Positions 19,305 through 28,107 of a stretch of DNA of 46,380 bases are shown in pieces; position 1 is the stretch's first letter; every line of letters starts with the position of its first letter. The notes below the pieces were generated by a model that had not been told where the DNA came from, searched no databases, and worked only from the letters and a program-made list of their open reading frames with translations. This DNA comes from an uncultured Collinsella sp. (GTDB lineage Bacteria > Actinomycetota > Coriobacteriia > Coriobacteriales > Coriobacteriaceae): contig CANNOC010000018.1 in NCBI GenBank assembly GCA_947507155.1, positions 1 through 46,380 of the forward strand, in the 5' to 3' direction. The position numbers were made by a program, and so were the translations under genes.

Positions 19305-19994
19305 CTATTTTTTGCGGTGCAAAAAGCGTGCGATGTCTTCCTCGGTGGGGCTTTTGATGTCAAAGCGCAGCGAGAGCCAGCGCAGACCCATGGTCACGAC
19401 AACGCATGCGACCAGCGCGGCGACATTGCTCATGATGCCGCTCATAACGAGACACACATAGCTTGTCGATCCGGCGATGGCGGCGATGGCATAAAAGTTA
19501 GTACGTTGGAAAATGCCCGGAACCACGCCCATAAAGCCGTCGCGCAACATGCCGCCGCCCACCGCGGTAAAAAAGCCCATCATGATGCACACCGCCGGTG
19601 CAAAGCCGTAGACCAGCGCCTTGTCCGCTCCGGTGGCGGCATAGATGCCGACCGAGATGATGTCGAGCAGGGGAATGAGTTTTTCGGGTTTGTCGACGAT
19701 TGCCGGGAAAATGTAGATGATGGCTGCCGTGGCAATGGAAAGCGGCAGCGCCATTGGCTGGTTGAGGATGTAGACGTTGCCCACCTGCAGCGTCATGTCG
19801 CGTAAAAGACCGCCGCCCAAGCCACAGACCACGGCGAGCGCAACTGCACCCACCAGGTCGAGTTTGTGCTCGCGCGCGACCAACACGCCCGAGATTGAAG
19901 CCGCGACGACGGCGAACATTTCGAGCCAAAACGGGATGGCGACCATGGCATCCGTGGCGTGTGAGGTAACGGTCATAGCGGCGACGACGGGCAA
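19305..19994 (-). CDS. UPF0126 / TRIC-type membrane protein (glycine-transporter-like family)
   Basis: A 229-residue membrane protein with about seven hydrophobic segments. Two repeats of the family motif are visible: GLGGGLLRD and GGGMLRDGF, each after a transmembrane helix, which fits the internal duplication of the UPF0126/TRIC family. Members have been linked to cation or small amino acid transport; the substrate here is unknown. I kept TTG at 19994 because AAAGGA lies seven bases upstream; ATG at 19976 is the alternative. The next minus-strand gene begins about 107 bases downstream. Confidence 0.85.
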   Translation of the reverse strand: MPVVAAMTVTSHATDAMVAIPFWLEMFAVVAASISGVLVAREHKLDLVGAVALAVVCGLGGGLLRDMTLQVGNVYILNQPMALPLSIATAAIIYIFPAIVDKPEKLIPLLDIISVGIYAATGADKALVYGFAPAVCIMMGFFTAVGGGMLRDGFMGVVPGIFQRTNFYAIAAIAGSTSYVCLVMSGIMSNVAALVACVVVTMGLRWLSLRFDIKSPTEEDIARFLHRKK

Positions 19995-20170
19995 GATGGG
20001 GTCCTTTGGGTTGTGGGTTTAGACAATGCCCGTACATAGTACATGGTTGGTGGGCGTGGCGACCCTATTGCTCGGTAAACGGTTGGGATCGGGTGGGGGC
20101 GTAGGTCCCATGTTTGGGGATCTGGACTGATGCTGAACGCGATGGGGGCGTGGCTGAATAGGAGGGATAT

Positions 20171-20252
20171 TCAAATTTTGAGCTCCGCTCAAAATTTATC
20201 CGGTCGGCTTGCGCCGACCGCGCTGCGCTAAAAACGCGCCACGGGCGCGTTT
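20171..20252. repeat. Array of three short palindromes
   Basis: Three hairpins follow one another: AAATTTTGAGC..GCTCAAAATTT (about 20173-20197), CGGTCGGC..GCCGACCG (about 20201-20220) and AAAACGCGCC..GGCGCGTTTT (about 20231-20252). They lie just before the tRNA-Ser fragment. The 20000-20363 interval holds no gene I can support. Confidence 0.65.
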
Positions 20253-20272
20253 TCTTTACGCTCCGCGCCCTG

Positions 20273-20299
20273 GAGGGTTCGAATCCCTCCTCCTCCGCC
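20273..20299 (+). pseudogene. Displaced 3' fragment of tRNA-Ser
   Basis: These 27 bases are identical to the T-arm and acceptor 3' half of the tRNA-Ser (CGA) gene 65 bases away, but in the opposite orientation. The identity ends at the discriminator base and first C; the expected CA of CCA is replaced by GTA. No anticodon or D-arm precedes it, so it cannot be a functional tRNA. It may be an old attachment-site remnant or the result of a local inversion. Confidence 0.75.
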
Positions 20300-20324
20300 G
20301 TATTTGCTTGTTAGGGACTCAAAA

Positions 20325-20350
20325 CAAAAAAGCTCCCATTCTCGGGAGCT
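20325..20350 (-). terminator. Terminator after tRNA-Ser (CGA)
   Basis: The stem AAAGCTCCC / GGGAGCTTT with a short loop is followed on the minus strand by a U-run. It lies just past the 3' end of the minus-strand tRNA. Confidence 0.85.
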
Positions 20351-20363
20351 TTCTCAACCAAAA

Positions 20364-20454
20364 TGGCGGAGGAGGAGGGATTCGAACCCTCGTGACCTTA
20401 TACAGGCCAAACGGTTTTCGAGACCGCCGCATTCAACCACTCTGCCACCCCTCC
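20364..20454 (-). tRNA. tRNA-Ser (CGA)
   Basis: A 91-base tRNA with long variable arm and encoded CCA. The acceptor GGAGGGG pairs with CTCCTCC, the anticodon loop CTCGAAA gives CGA, and the T-arm contains GGTTCGAATCC. The discriminator base is G, as expected for serine. Confidence 0.95.
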
Positions 20455-20463
20455 GCGTGGGGT

Positions 20464-20494
20464 AAAAACAAAGCAGGCTCAAAGGCCTGCTTTG
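20464..20494 (-). terminator. Terminator after tRNA-Ser (GGA)
   Basis: The inverted repeat AAAGCAGG / CCTGCTTT at 20470-20494 is followed on the minus strand by a U-rich tail. It separates the two tandem serine tRNAs. Confidence 0.8.
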
Positions 20495-20502
20495 GAATTA
20501 AC

Positions 20503-20593
20503 TGGCGGAGAGTCAGGGATTTGAACCCTGGAGACGCTTTTGGCGCCTACACGATTTCCAATCGTGCTCCTTCGGCCACTCGGACAACTCTCC
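20503..20593 (-). tRNA. tRNA-Ser (GGA)
   Basis: A 91-base tRNA with encoded CCA and long variable arm. The acceptor GGAGAGT pairs with ACTCTCC, the anticodon loop TTGGAAA gives GGA, and the discriminator base is G. It is tandem with tRNA-Ser (CGA), same strand. Confidence 0.95.
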
Positions 20594-21098
20594 GTTAAAT
20601 GCGAAAGTCAGTATACACGAGGAATCGCAAAGTGCAAACAGAAAAGTTGGCATTTTTTAAAACGCTTGGCCGCGCTTGTCGTTGCAGTGGGGTTTGAGGT
20701 GCCAAAAAACGGCTTCCGACCAGCGTGGTTGATTAACTCAATTGTTCAAAAGGGGTATTCATAAGCGACTTGGCAATGAATTTAAAAAATCTTTGGGTGG
20801 TGCTGTGGACCACTGGTATGCATTTTGCGACCACGGCCTTGTGCCCGTTGACCTGCGGCTTGACTCAGCTTGTCCCCGCGGCACCGTATCTTGTCCACAG
20901 ATCCGTCAAGCTTTTGGTCAGCATTTGGTTGGAATGCGCATGAAACGTCGTGCGAGTATGGGCATATGTGGAGGTCATGAGGTTGTAGCTGCATATTCTT
21001 GCAGCCTAGGAGGTTGAAAGATATTATTACCAAGTCTTTTCCTGCTTCAGGCGCACCTTCACGACCTGAAGCCACATTTGCCCAGAGGAGGTGACAAT
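20594..21098 (+). promoter_or_regulatory. Long leader or intergenic region upstream of rpsF
   Basis: About 500 bases without a convincing gene. It contains the divergent promoters of tRNA-Ser (minus) and rpsF (plus). A hairpin at 21044-21072 has the 8-bp stem GCTTCAGG / CCTGAAGC and a 13-base loop CGCACCTTCACGA. It lies about 25 bases before the rpsF start, where S6:S18-binding leader RNAs occur in other bacteria; I cannot confirm that motif. A single TTGTCCACA, one change from the canonical DnaA box, is near 20889-20897. Confidence 0.45.
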
Positions 21099-21392
21099 AT
21101 GAAGGCTTATGAACTGCTGTTCTTTGTTGACCCGTCGCTCGACCCCGAGACTCGTCTCGCTGTTATGAAGCGTATCGATACCACGATCGCTGAGGGCGCT
21201 GGCAAGGTCGACTCCGTTGACGAGTGGGGCAAGCGCAAGCTCGCCTACGAGATCAACGACCTCACCGATGGTGACTACACCCTCATCAACTTCCACGCAG
21301 ATCCTACCCAGATCGCCGAGCTTGATCGCGTCCTGCGCATCACCGACGCTGTGGTCCGCCACATGATCGTCCGTCGCGACGACCAGGAGTAA
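21099..21392 (+). CDS. rpsF: 30S ribosomal protein S6
   Basis: A 97-residue ribosomal protein of the 30S platform, where it pairs with S18. The sequence MKAYELLFFVDPSLD and the later WGKRKLAYEIN..DGDYTLINF are standard S6. ATG at 21099 follows GAGGAGGTGAC; the open frame reaches seven codons further upstream to a TTG without a suitable site. It leads the rpsF-ssb-rpsR-rplI operon. Confidence 0.98.
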   Translation: MKAYELLFFVDPSLDPETRLAVMKRIDTTIAEGAGKVDSVDEWGKRKLAYEINDLTDGDYTLINFHADPTQIAELDRVLRITDAVVRHMIVRRDDQE

Positions 21393-21440
21393 GACTGTCG
21401 TTTTGGACTGGGCTTGTGCCCCAAGAGGAAGTAGTGAGTT

Positions 21441-21893
21441 ATGAGCATCAATCGAGTGAACATCACCGGTAACCTCACCCGCGATCCCGAGCTGCGCGCC
21501 ACCGCCGGCGGAACCCAGGTTCTGTCCTTTGGCGTCGCCGTGAACGATCGTCGCCGCAACGCGCAGACTGGCGAGTGGGAGGACTATCCCAACTTTGTCG
21601 ACTGCACCATGTTCGGCACCCGCGCCGAGGCCGTGAGCCGTTTCCTGGCAAAGGGAAACAAGGTCGCGATCGAGGGCAAGCTGCGCTACAGCTCTTGGGA
21701 GCGCGACGGCCAGCGCCGGAGCAAGCTTGAGGTCATCGTCGATGAGATCGAGTTTATGAGCTCCCGTGGTGGCCAGGGTGGCTACGATCAGGGCGGTTAC
21801 GCCCCCGCAGCTCCCGCGCCCGCAGCACGTCCTGCCGCACCGGTGGCTACGCCGCCCGCGGTCGACGTCTACGATGAGGACATCCCGTTCTAA
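21441..21893 (+). CDS. ssb: Single-stranded DNA-binding protein
   Basis: A 150-residue SSB. The OB-fold spans about residues 1-110 (VNITGNLTRDPELR, then FVDCTMFGTRAEAV). A Gly/Ala/Pro-rich linker follows, and the acidic tail ends DEDIPF, the partner-binding tip that recruits replication and repair proteins. The position between rpsF and rpsR is classic. Confidence 0.98.
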   Translation: MSINRVNITGNLTRDPELRATAGGTQVLSFGVAVNDRRRNAQTGEWEDYPNFVDCTMFGTRAEAVSRFLAKGNKVAIEGKLRYSSWERDGQRRSKLEVIVDEIEFMSSRGGQGGYDQGGYAPAAPAPAARPAAPVATPPAVDVYDEDIPF

Positions 21894-21965
21894 GGGCTGT
21901 TCACCTATTTTTGAGTGAGAGGCGGCTTCGGTTCGCCGAAGTTGCCAAACGAAAGGTATTTTGAC

Positions 21966-22232
21966 ATGGCTAATGATTTTTCTGCACGTCAGCCGCGTCG
22001 TAAGTACTGCCAGTTCTGCAAGGAGAACACTGAGTTCATCGACTATAAGGACACTCAGCTTCTCCGTAAGTACATGACCGACCGTGGCAAGATCAAGCCC
22101 CGTCGCGTCACTGGCGCTTGCACGCAGCATCAGCATGACATCGCCAACGCCATCAAGCGCGCCCGCGAGATGGCTCTCCTGCCGTACACCGTCCCCGTGG
22201 TTTCCTCTCGTGGCAACCGCGACCGCGGCTAA
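21966..22232 (+). CDS. rpsR: 30S ribosomal protein S18
   Basis: An 88-residue basic protein with the S18 pattern [20 protein letters not shown], followed by [15 protein letters not shown]. The two cysteines of CQFC are the zinc-type remnant seen in many S18 proteins. ATG at 21966 gives normal length after GAAAGG; the longer frame beginning at 21915 lacks a good site. Confidence 0.98.
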   Translation: MANDFSARQPRRKYCQFCKENTEFIDYKDTQLLRKYMTDRGKIKPRRVTGACTQHQHDIANAIKRAREMALLPYTVPVVSSRGNRDRG

Positions 22233-22247
22233 GAAGGGAGACGCATC

Positions 22248-22787
22248 ATGAAGGTTATTCTTCTCGATGAGATCAAGGGCAAGGGCGGCGAGGGCGACGT
22301 CGTAGAGGTCGCTCAGGGTTACGCTGAGAACTTCCTGTTCCCCAAGAAGCTCGCTGTTGCCGCCACCAAGGGCAACCTCAAGCAGCTTGACGAGCGTCGC
22401 AACAACATCGCCAAGCGCGAGGCCGTCCGTCTGGCTACCGCCAACGAGACCAAGGCTGCCTTCGAGGGCAAGACGGTCACCGTTGACGTCAAGGTCGGCG
22501 ACGAGGGCATCCTCTTTGGCTCCGTTACCGCCGCTATGATCGCTGACGCCATCAAGGCTCAGCTCGGTATGGACATCGACCGCAAGCGCGTCGAGCTCGG
22601 TAAGCCCATCAAGGTTGCCGGTGCCCACACCGTTGCCATCTCGCTGTACCGCGAGATCAAGGCCGAGGTTGTCGTTCTCGTCGGCGTTACCGCCGAGGAG
22701 CTCGCTGCCGAGGCTGAGGTCGAGGAGGCCGCTGAGGTCGCCGAGGCCGAGACCGCCGAGGTCGAGACTGAGGCTGCTGCCGAGTAG
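22248..22787 (+). CDS. rplI: 50S ribosomal protein L9
   Basis: A 179-residue L9. The N-terminal domain starts MKVILLDEIKGKGGEGDVVEV and includes GYAENFLFPKKLA, both diagnostic. The long connecting helix and C-terminal domain follow. The protein is about 30 residues longer than typical (about 150), because of an Ala/Glu/Val-rich acidic tail from about residue 150. It ends the rpsF operon. Confidence 0.97.
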   Translation: MKVILLDEIKGKGGEGDVVEVAQGYAENFLFPKKLAVAATKGNLKQLDERRNNIAKREAVRLATANETKAAFEGKTVTVDVKVGDEGILFGSVTAAMIADAIKAQLGMDIDRKRVELGKPIKVAGAHTVAISLYREIKAEVVVLVGVTAEELAAEAEVEEAAEVAEAETAEVETEAAAE

Positions 22788-22819
22788 CATTTGCTGCAAC
22801 GCAACAATCTTGTTCTAAG

Positions 22820-22858
22820 AAGGGCGCTCTGGAAAACCAGGGCGCCCTTTTGTTTTTT
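22820..22858 (+). terminator. Terminator after rplI
   Basis: The stem AAGGGCGCTCTGG / CCAGGGCGCCCTT with an AAAA loop is followed by TTTGTTTTTT. It ends the ribosomal protein operon. Confidence 0.93.
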
Positions 22859-23011
22859 GCGCTGAGTGAGTGTCATGGTGAACGTTGCGTCGAAGTCCTA
22901 TATACAGGACCGTTCATCCGTTTGGTTCGGTGATGATTGGCGGCGCGCGGCGCGTTTTGGGACCGTGGCTGATACTATGGATGCTCGCAAGCGATATGAA
23001 TGAGGATGCTC

Positions 23012-24403
23012 ATGGCATATGACGATAGGGAGACCGGGCTGACGGTTGAGGACCGCGGCTCAAAGTTGGGTCTTCCCCAAAACCAAGATGCAGAGGCCAA
23101 TGTACTGGCCGCTATGCTGCTATCGCCCGAGGTGGTCGAAGAGGCCCAGGTCGAGCTGCAGCCCGATGACTTCTACCGCCCCATTCATAAGACCATCTAT
23201 ACCGCGATGGTCGATATGTATAACAGCCGCATTCCCATCGACTCTATCTCGCTGATCGATTACCTGCGAAGCATCAACAAGCTCGATGCCGTGGGTGGCG
23301 AAGCGTACATTTTGGAGTTGATGGGTCAGACCCTGTCGCTCGTGAACTGGCAGCACCATGCCGCCATCGTCCGTCGCGACTCGATGCTGCGCGAGCTGAT
23401 CGGCGCCACCAACGAGATTAACGCGCTGGCCTATAACGCCCCCACCGACACCAAAGAGGTCGTGGAGCTGGCCGAGAGCAAACTGCTCAAGGTCACGGCA
23501 CGCGAGGTCAAGTCGAGCTACAAGACGCTGACTGAGTTTATGGTCGAGGCCTATAACGAGGCCGAGGAAGTGTGCCAGGCCGGTGGCCAGGCTGCGGGCG
23601 TGCCCACGGGCTTCCCGTCGCTCGACCGCATGCTCATGGGCTTCCGCGAGGGTCAGCTCATCATCATCGGCGCCCGTCCTGCTGTAGGTAAGACGTCGTT
23701 CGCTCTGAACCTGGCGCTCAACGCTGCCGCTGCTGGTTATACCGTCGGCTTCTTCTCGCTGGAGATGTCGGGCAAGGAAATTGCCCAGCGTCTGATTTGC
23801 GCCTACGCCATGATCTCGATCAGTGACTTCCGCATGGGCCGCATTAGCCCCGAGCAGTGGGCCAATATCAACGAGGCCACGCAGACCTTGTCCAAGCTCG
23901 ATATTCTGATTGACGATACGCCCGGCACCACAGTGACCGAGATTCGCGCCAAGAGCCGCCGCATGCTCCATAACAAGGAGAAGGCAATCATCATCCTGGA
24001 CTACCTGCAGCTGGTGAGTCCTCCGCCGGGACGCCGCTCCGAGAGCCGTACCGTCGAGGTTTCGGAGATGTCGCGTGGTCTGAAGATCATGGCCAAGGAG
24101 CTCAAGATTCCGCTCATCGCGCTGTCGCAGCTCTCGCGTCAGGTCGAATCCCGTACCGGCAAGCGTCCGCAGCTTTCCGACCTTCGTGAATCGGGCTCTA
24201 TCGAGCAGGACGCCGATATCGTCATGTTCTTGGACCGCTCCGCCGACGAGGCCGAAGCCTCGCGCGACGATCGACCCGACGAGGGCGTTACGCGTATCGT
24301 CGTGGCCAAGAACCGTTCGGGCCCGATCGGCGACGTCGACCTGATGTTCCTGCCGGCATCCACCAAGTTCTATGAGCTTGATGGGGCACATGCCGAGGAG
24401 TAG
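23012..24403 (+). CDS. dnaB: Replicative DNA helicase DnaB
   Basis: A 463-residue hexameric helicase that unwinds DNA ahead of the fork. The N-terminal domain has PQNQDAEANVLAAML. The RecA-like domain has Walker A GARPAVGKTSFAL near the middle, GFFSLEMSG, Walker B IIILDYLQL, the LSRQVESR segment and the arginine-finger-type DLRESGSIEQDADIV. I chose ATG at 23012: AGGA lies at good spacing, and the upstream ATG at 23000 has none. No intein is present. With the DciA-like gene near oriC, loading probably uses the DciA route. Confidence 0.97.
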   Translation: MAYDDRETGLTVEDRGSKLGLPQNQDAEANVLAAMLLSPEVVEEAQVELQPDDFYRPIHKTIYTAMVDMYNSRIPIDSISLIDYLRSINKLDAVGGEAYILELMGQTLSLVNWQHHAAIVRRDSMLRELIGATNEINALAYNAPTDTKEVVELAESKLLKVTAREVKSSYKTLTEFMVEAYNEAEEVCQAGGQAAGVPTGFPSLDRMLMGFREGQLIIIGARPAVGKTSFALNLALNAAAAGYTVGFFSLEMSGKEIAQRLICAYAMISISDFRMGRISPEQWANINEATQTLSKLDILIDDTPGTTVTEIRAKSRRMLHNKEKAIIILDYLQLVSPPPGRRSESRTVEVSEMSRGLKIMAKELKIPLIALSQLSRQVESRTGKRPQLSDLRESGSIEQDADIVMFLDRSADEAEASRDDRPDEGVTRIVVAKNRSGPIGDVDLMFLPASTKFYELDGAHAEE

Positions 24404-24487
24404 GACAGGCGCCCGTTGCACGGGTATACTGGGAATGTTTTGTGCTTCTGCGTGCCGGCGTGGCGCGTAGACAGGCCATGAATGTAA

Positions 24488-25783
<1,296 letters not shown>

Positions 25784-25805
25784 TCGGGACTATTTGGTTA
25801 TTGCG

Positions 25806-25852
25806 ATATACCCCTTTGCAGCCCGGACGGGCGGCCGAGGGGTATATTTGCT
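25806..25852 (+). terminator. Hairpin between purA and purD
   Basis: The arms ATATACCCCT (25806-25815) and AGGGGTATAT (25838-25847) enclose a second small stem GCCCG / CGGGC. The tail TTGCTT is weakly U-rich. It may be a leaky terminator or attenuator. Confidence 0.6.
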
Positions 25853-25901
25853 TGCAAAGGGCTCGCGCGGAGCGGGCCGTTCATCCATAGAGGAGGCACC
25901 C

Positions 25902-27206
25902 TTGAAGGCGGACACTCAAACCATCGACATCCTGTTGTTGGGCAGCGGCGGCCGCGAGCATGCTTTGGCAGCTAAGCTCGCAGCATCACCGCGCGCCGGC
26001 AAGCTCTACATCGCGCCGGGTAACGGCGGCACCGCGAACTGCGGCGAGAACGTTGTTCTCGACGACTGCGATCCTGCGGCCGTGGCGGCGTTTGCTCAGA
26101 GCCACGGATGCGGACTCGTGGTAATTGGCCCCGAGGCTCCGCTCGTGGCGGGCGTGGCCGACGCCGTGCGCGCGGCGGGTATTCCCTGCTTTGGCCCGGG
26201 TGCCGAGGGTGCCCAGATGGAGGGCTCCAAGCTGTTCTCCAAGCAGCTCATGGAGCGTGCGGGCATTCCGACGGCAGCCTACGGCTCGTTTACCGACGAG
26301 GCTTCGGCTCTCGCCTACGTGCGCGAGCAAGGCGCCCCGCTGGTCGTGAAGGCCGACGGCCTTGCCGCGGGCAAGGGCGTTATCGTGGCGACCGAACTTG
26401 AGCAGGCCGAGGAAGCCGTGCGCGAGTGCTTTGGCGGCGCCTTTGGCGATGCCGGCAACACCGTGGTTATCGAGGAGATGCTCGTTGGTCCTGAGTGCTC
26501 GCTGCTGGCCTTTACCGACGGCAAGACCGTGCGCCCCATGGCCACCTCGCAGGACCACAAGCGCGCGCTCGAGGGCGACAAGGGTCCCAACACCGGCGGC
26601 ATGGGCGTCTACAGCCCGGTGCCCATCGTGACTGACGAGGAGCACGCCACCATGGTGGCGGTCATGGAGCAGACCGTGGCCGAGCTCGCTGCCGAGGGCA
26701 TCGACTACCGCGGCTGCCTGTACGGCGGCTTTATGCTCACACCCGCCGGCCCCAAGGTGCTGGAGTTCAACGCCCGCTTTGGCGACCCCGAGACGCAGGT
26801 CGTGCTTCCGCGCCTTAAGAACGACCTGGTCGAGGTCATGCTGGCTTGTGCCAACTGCGAGCTCGATCAGATTGAACTCGACTGGCGCGACGAGTGGGCC
26901 GTGGCCGTTGTCCTGACGAGTGCGGGTTATCCCGGCAGCTACGAGAAAGGCAAGGTCATTACCGGTATCGCCGATGCCGAGGCCATGGAGAACGTGACCG
27001 TGTACCACGCGGGCACTGCCGTGGTGGATGGCCAGCTCGTGACCAATGGTGGCCGCGTGCTTGCCGTGACCGCGCTGGGCGATACGTTTGAGAACGCCCG
27101 CAACCTTGCCTACGAGGCCTGCGAGAAGATTGATTTTGAGGGCAAGACCCTGCGTCACGACATCGGCCTGCGCGCGCTGCGCGGCCGCGACGCCTGGGAT
27201 GCCTAA
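25902..27206 (+). CDS. purD: Phosphoribosylamine-glycine ligase (GAR synthetase)
   Basis: A 434-residue ATP-grasp enzyme of step two in purine synthesis. The N-terminus shows [14 protein letters not shown]. Further motifs are [30 protein letters not shown], the family segment [18 protein letters not shown], and [13 protein letters not shown] chose TTG at 25902, six bases after AGGAGG. The frame is open far upstream, but that part overlaps purA and a hairpin and shows no PurD homology. A NUDIX gene follows 21 bases later. Confidence 0.97.
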   Translation: MKADTQTIDILLLGSGGREHALAAKLAASPRAGKLYIAPGNGGTANCGENVVLDDCDPAAVAAFAQSHGCGLVVIGPEAPLVAGVADAVRAAGIPCFGPGAEGAQMEGSKLFSKQLMERAGIPTAAYGSFTDEASALAYVREQGAPLVVKADGLAAGKGVIVATELEQAEEAVRECFGGAFGDAGNTVVIEEMLVGPECSLLAFTDGKTVRPMATSQDHKRALEGDKGPNTGGMGVYSPVPIVTDEEHATMVAVMEQTVAELAAEGIDYRGCLYGGFMLTPAGPKVLEFNARFGDPETQVVLPRLKNDLVEVMLACANCELDQIELDWRDEWAVAVVLTSAGYPGSYEKGKVITGIADAEAMENVTVYHAGTAVVDGQLVTNGGRVLAVTALGDTFENARNLAYEACEKIDFEGKTLRHDIGLRALRGRDAWDA

Positions 27207-27227
27207 AATCCGAGAGGAATGAGACGG

Positions 27228-27923
27228 ATGGACGAGAAGAACGAAGAGCTCGTGGACGCGCAGATCGTCGAAGAGGACAGCCGCGTGTATGGGCACGCCG
27301 AGGGCGAGCCTGGTGGCGAGGTCGCTGACGAGCCGGCGCTGGTGCTGGGCGATGACGACCCGCACGATGCCGAGCTGCACGAGAAGATTCTTTCGGAGGA
27401 GTGCGCCTGGAAGGGCAAGATCCTCGACGTCCACCGTCTTGAGGTTGAGCTGCCCAACGGTCGCCGCAGCGCCCGCGATATCGTTCGCCATCCGGGTGCG
27501 GCGGCTGTTGTGGCACTGACCGAGAGCGGCAAGATCGTACTGGTGCGTCAGTACCGCACCGCCATCGACCGCGTGACGGTCGAGATTCCCGCCGGCAAGC
27601 TCGATCCAGGCGAGGACCCGCTCGATTGCGCCAAGCGTGAACTGCATGAGGAGACGGGCTTTAGGGCTGGTCGTATTCGCTTTTTGACGTCGATTGTCAC
27701 GTCCTGCGGTTTTTGCGATGAGATCATCCACATCTACTTGGCTACCAAGCTCGAGTTTGATGCGCCCAACCCCGATGATGACGAGTTTGTCAACGTGGAC
27801 CTGGTGCCGCTGCACGAGCTGATTGACGCCGTGCTCGACGGCAAGATCGAAGACGCCAAGACCGTCGTAGGCGCCTTGGCCTGCGATAGCATCGCGCACA
27901 GGCTGGGCGGAACTGAGCTTTAA
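27228..27923 (+). CDS. NUDIX hydrolase, ADP-ribose pyrophosphatase-like
   Basis: A 231-residue hydrolase. The full NUDIX box is present near residue 120-145: GKLDPGE, seven residues, then RELHEETGF. The surrounding pattern (VRQYRTAIDRVTVEIPAGKLDPGED) fits the ADP-ribose/nucleoside diphosphate sugar pyrophosphatase group. An acidic N-terminal extension of about 65 residues precedes the fold and is unusual for the family. ATG at 27228 is preceded by AGAGGA; the ATG three codons earlier is too close to that site. It probably belongs to the purD transcript. Confidence 0.88.
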   Translation: MDEKNEELVDAQIVEEDSRVYGHAEGEPGGEVADEPALVLGDDDPHDAELHEKILSEECAWKGKILDVHRLEVELPNGRRSARDIVRHPGAAAVVALTESGKIVLVRQYRTAIDRVTVEIPAGKLDPGEDPLDCAKRELHEETGFRAGRIRFLTSIVTSCGFCDEIIHIYLATKLEFDAPNPDDDEFVNVDLVPLHELIDAVLDGKIEDAKTVVGALACDSIAHRLGGTEL

Positions 27924-27959
27924 CGAGCGGGGATGATCCCGCAGGTTTGTGTAAGTCAG

Positions 27960-28065
27960 CGAAAGTGCTCCATTTGAGACAAGGTGGCCTAAAAGAGGAG
28001 GGAAGCGTATGGATATACGCGACCGACGATTGAAGGCCAGATTGTCCAAATGGAGCACTTGCAGC
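27960..28065. repeat. Long stem-loop upstream of the ABC transporter gene
   Basis: About 30-base arms pair with few mismatches: the AGTGCTCCATTT region near 27963-27975 with AAATGGAGCACT near 28048-28060, extended by GGCC pairs inward. The loop holds a GCGTAT..ATACGC palindrome near 28003-28018. Its position argues against a coding start at 28009. Confidence 0.68.
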
Positions 28066-28100
28066 GTCGAGACGAAACGCGGTTTGGTAAAACCGCGTAA
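28059..28100 (+). repeat. Dispersed repeat copy A (TTGCAGCGTCGAG plus palindrome)
   Basis: The 42-base unit TTGCAGCGTCGAG..ACGCGGTTTGGTAAAACCGCGTAA recurs inverted at 46215-46260 with three or four changes. The palindromic part is ACGCGGTTT / AAACCGCGT. It lies directly before the ABC transporter ribosome binding site. Confidence 0.75.
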
Positions 28101-28107
28101 GGTGATT

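Noticed and set aside
20200..20299. A complete third tRNA-Ser on the plus strand
   Set aside because: Only the 3' 27 bases match; no D-arm or anticodon arm can be folded upstream and the CCA is lost.
20742..21017. A 91-codon frame upstream of rpsF
   Set aside because: No ribosome binding site, no family pattern and atypical composition; it fills a leader region.
21014..21094. A 26-codon leader-peptide-like frame beginning TTG after AGGAGG
   Set aside because: The TTG directly abuts the AGGAGG with no spacing, and the frame runs through the rpsF hairpin.
28009..28107. N-terminal extension of the ABC exporter
   Set aside because: It lies in a stem-loop and a dispersed repeat, and a better start with AAGGTG lies at 28108.
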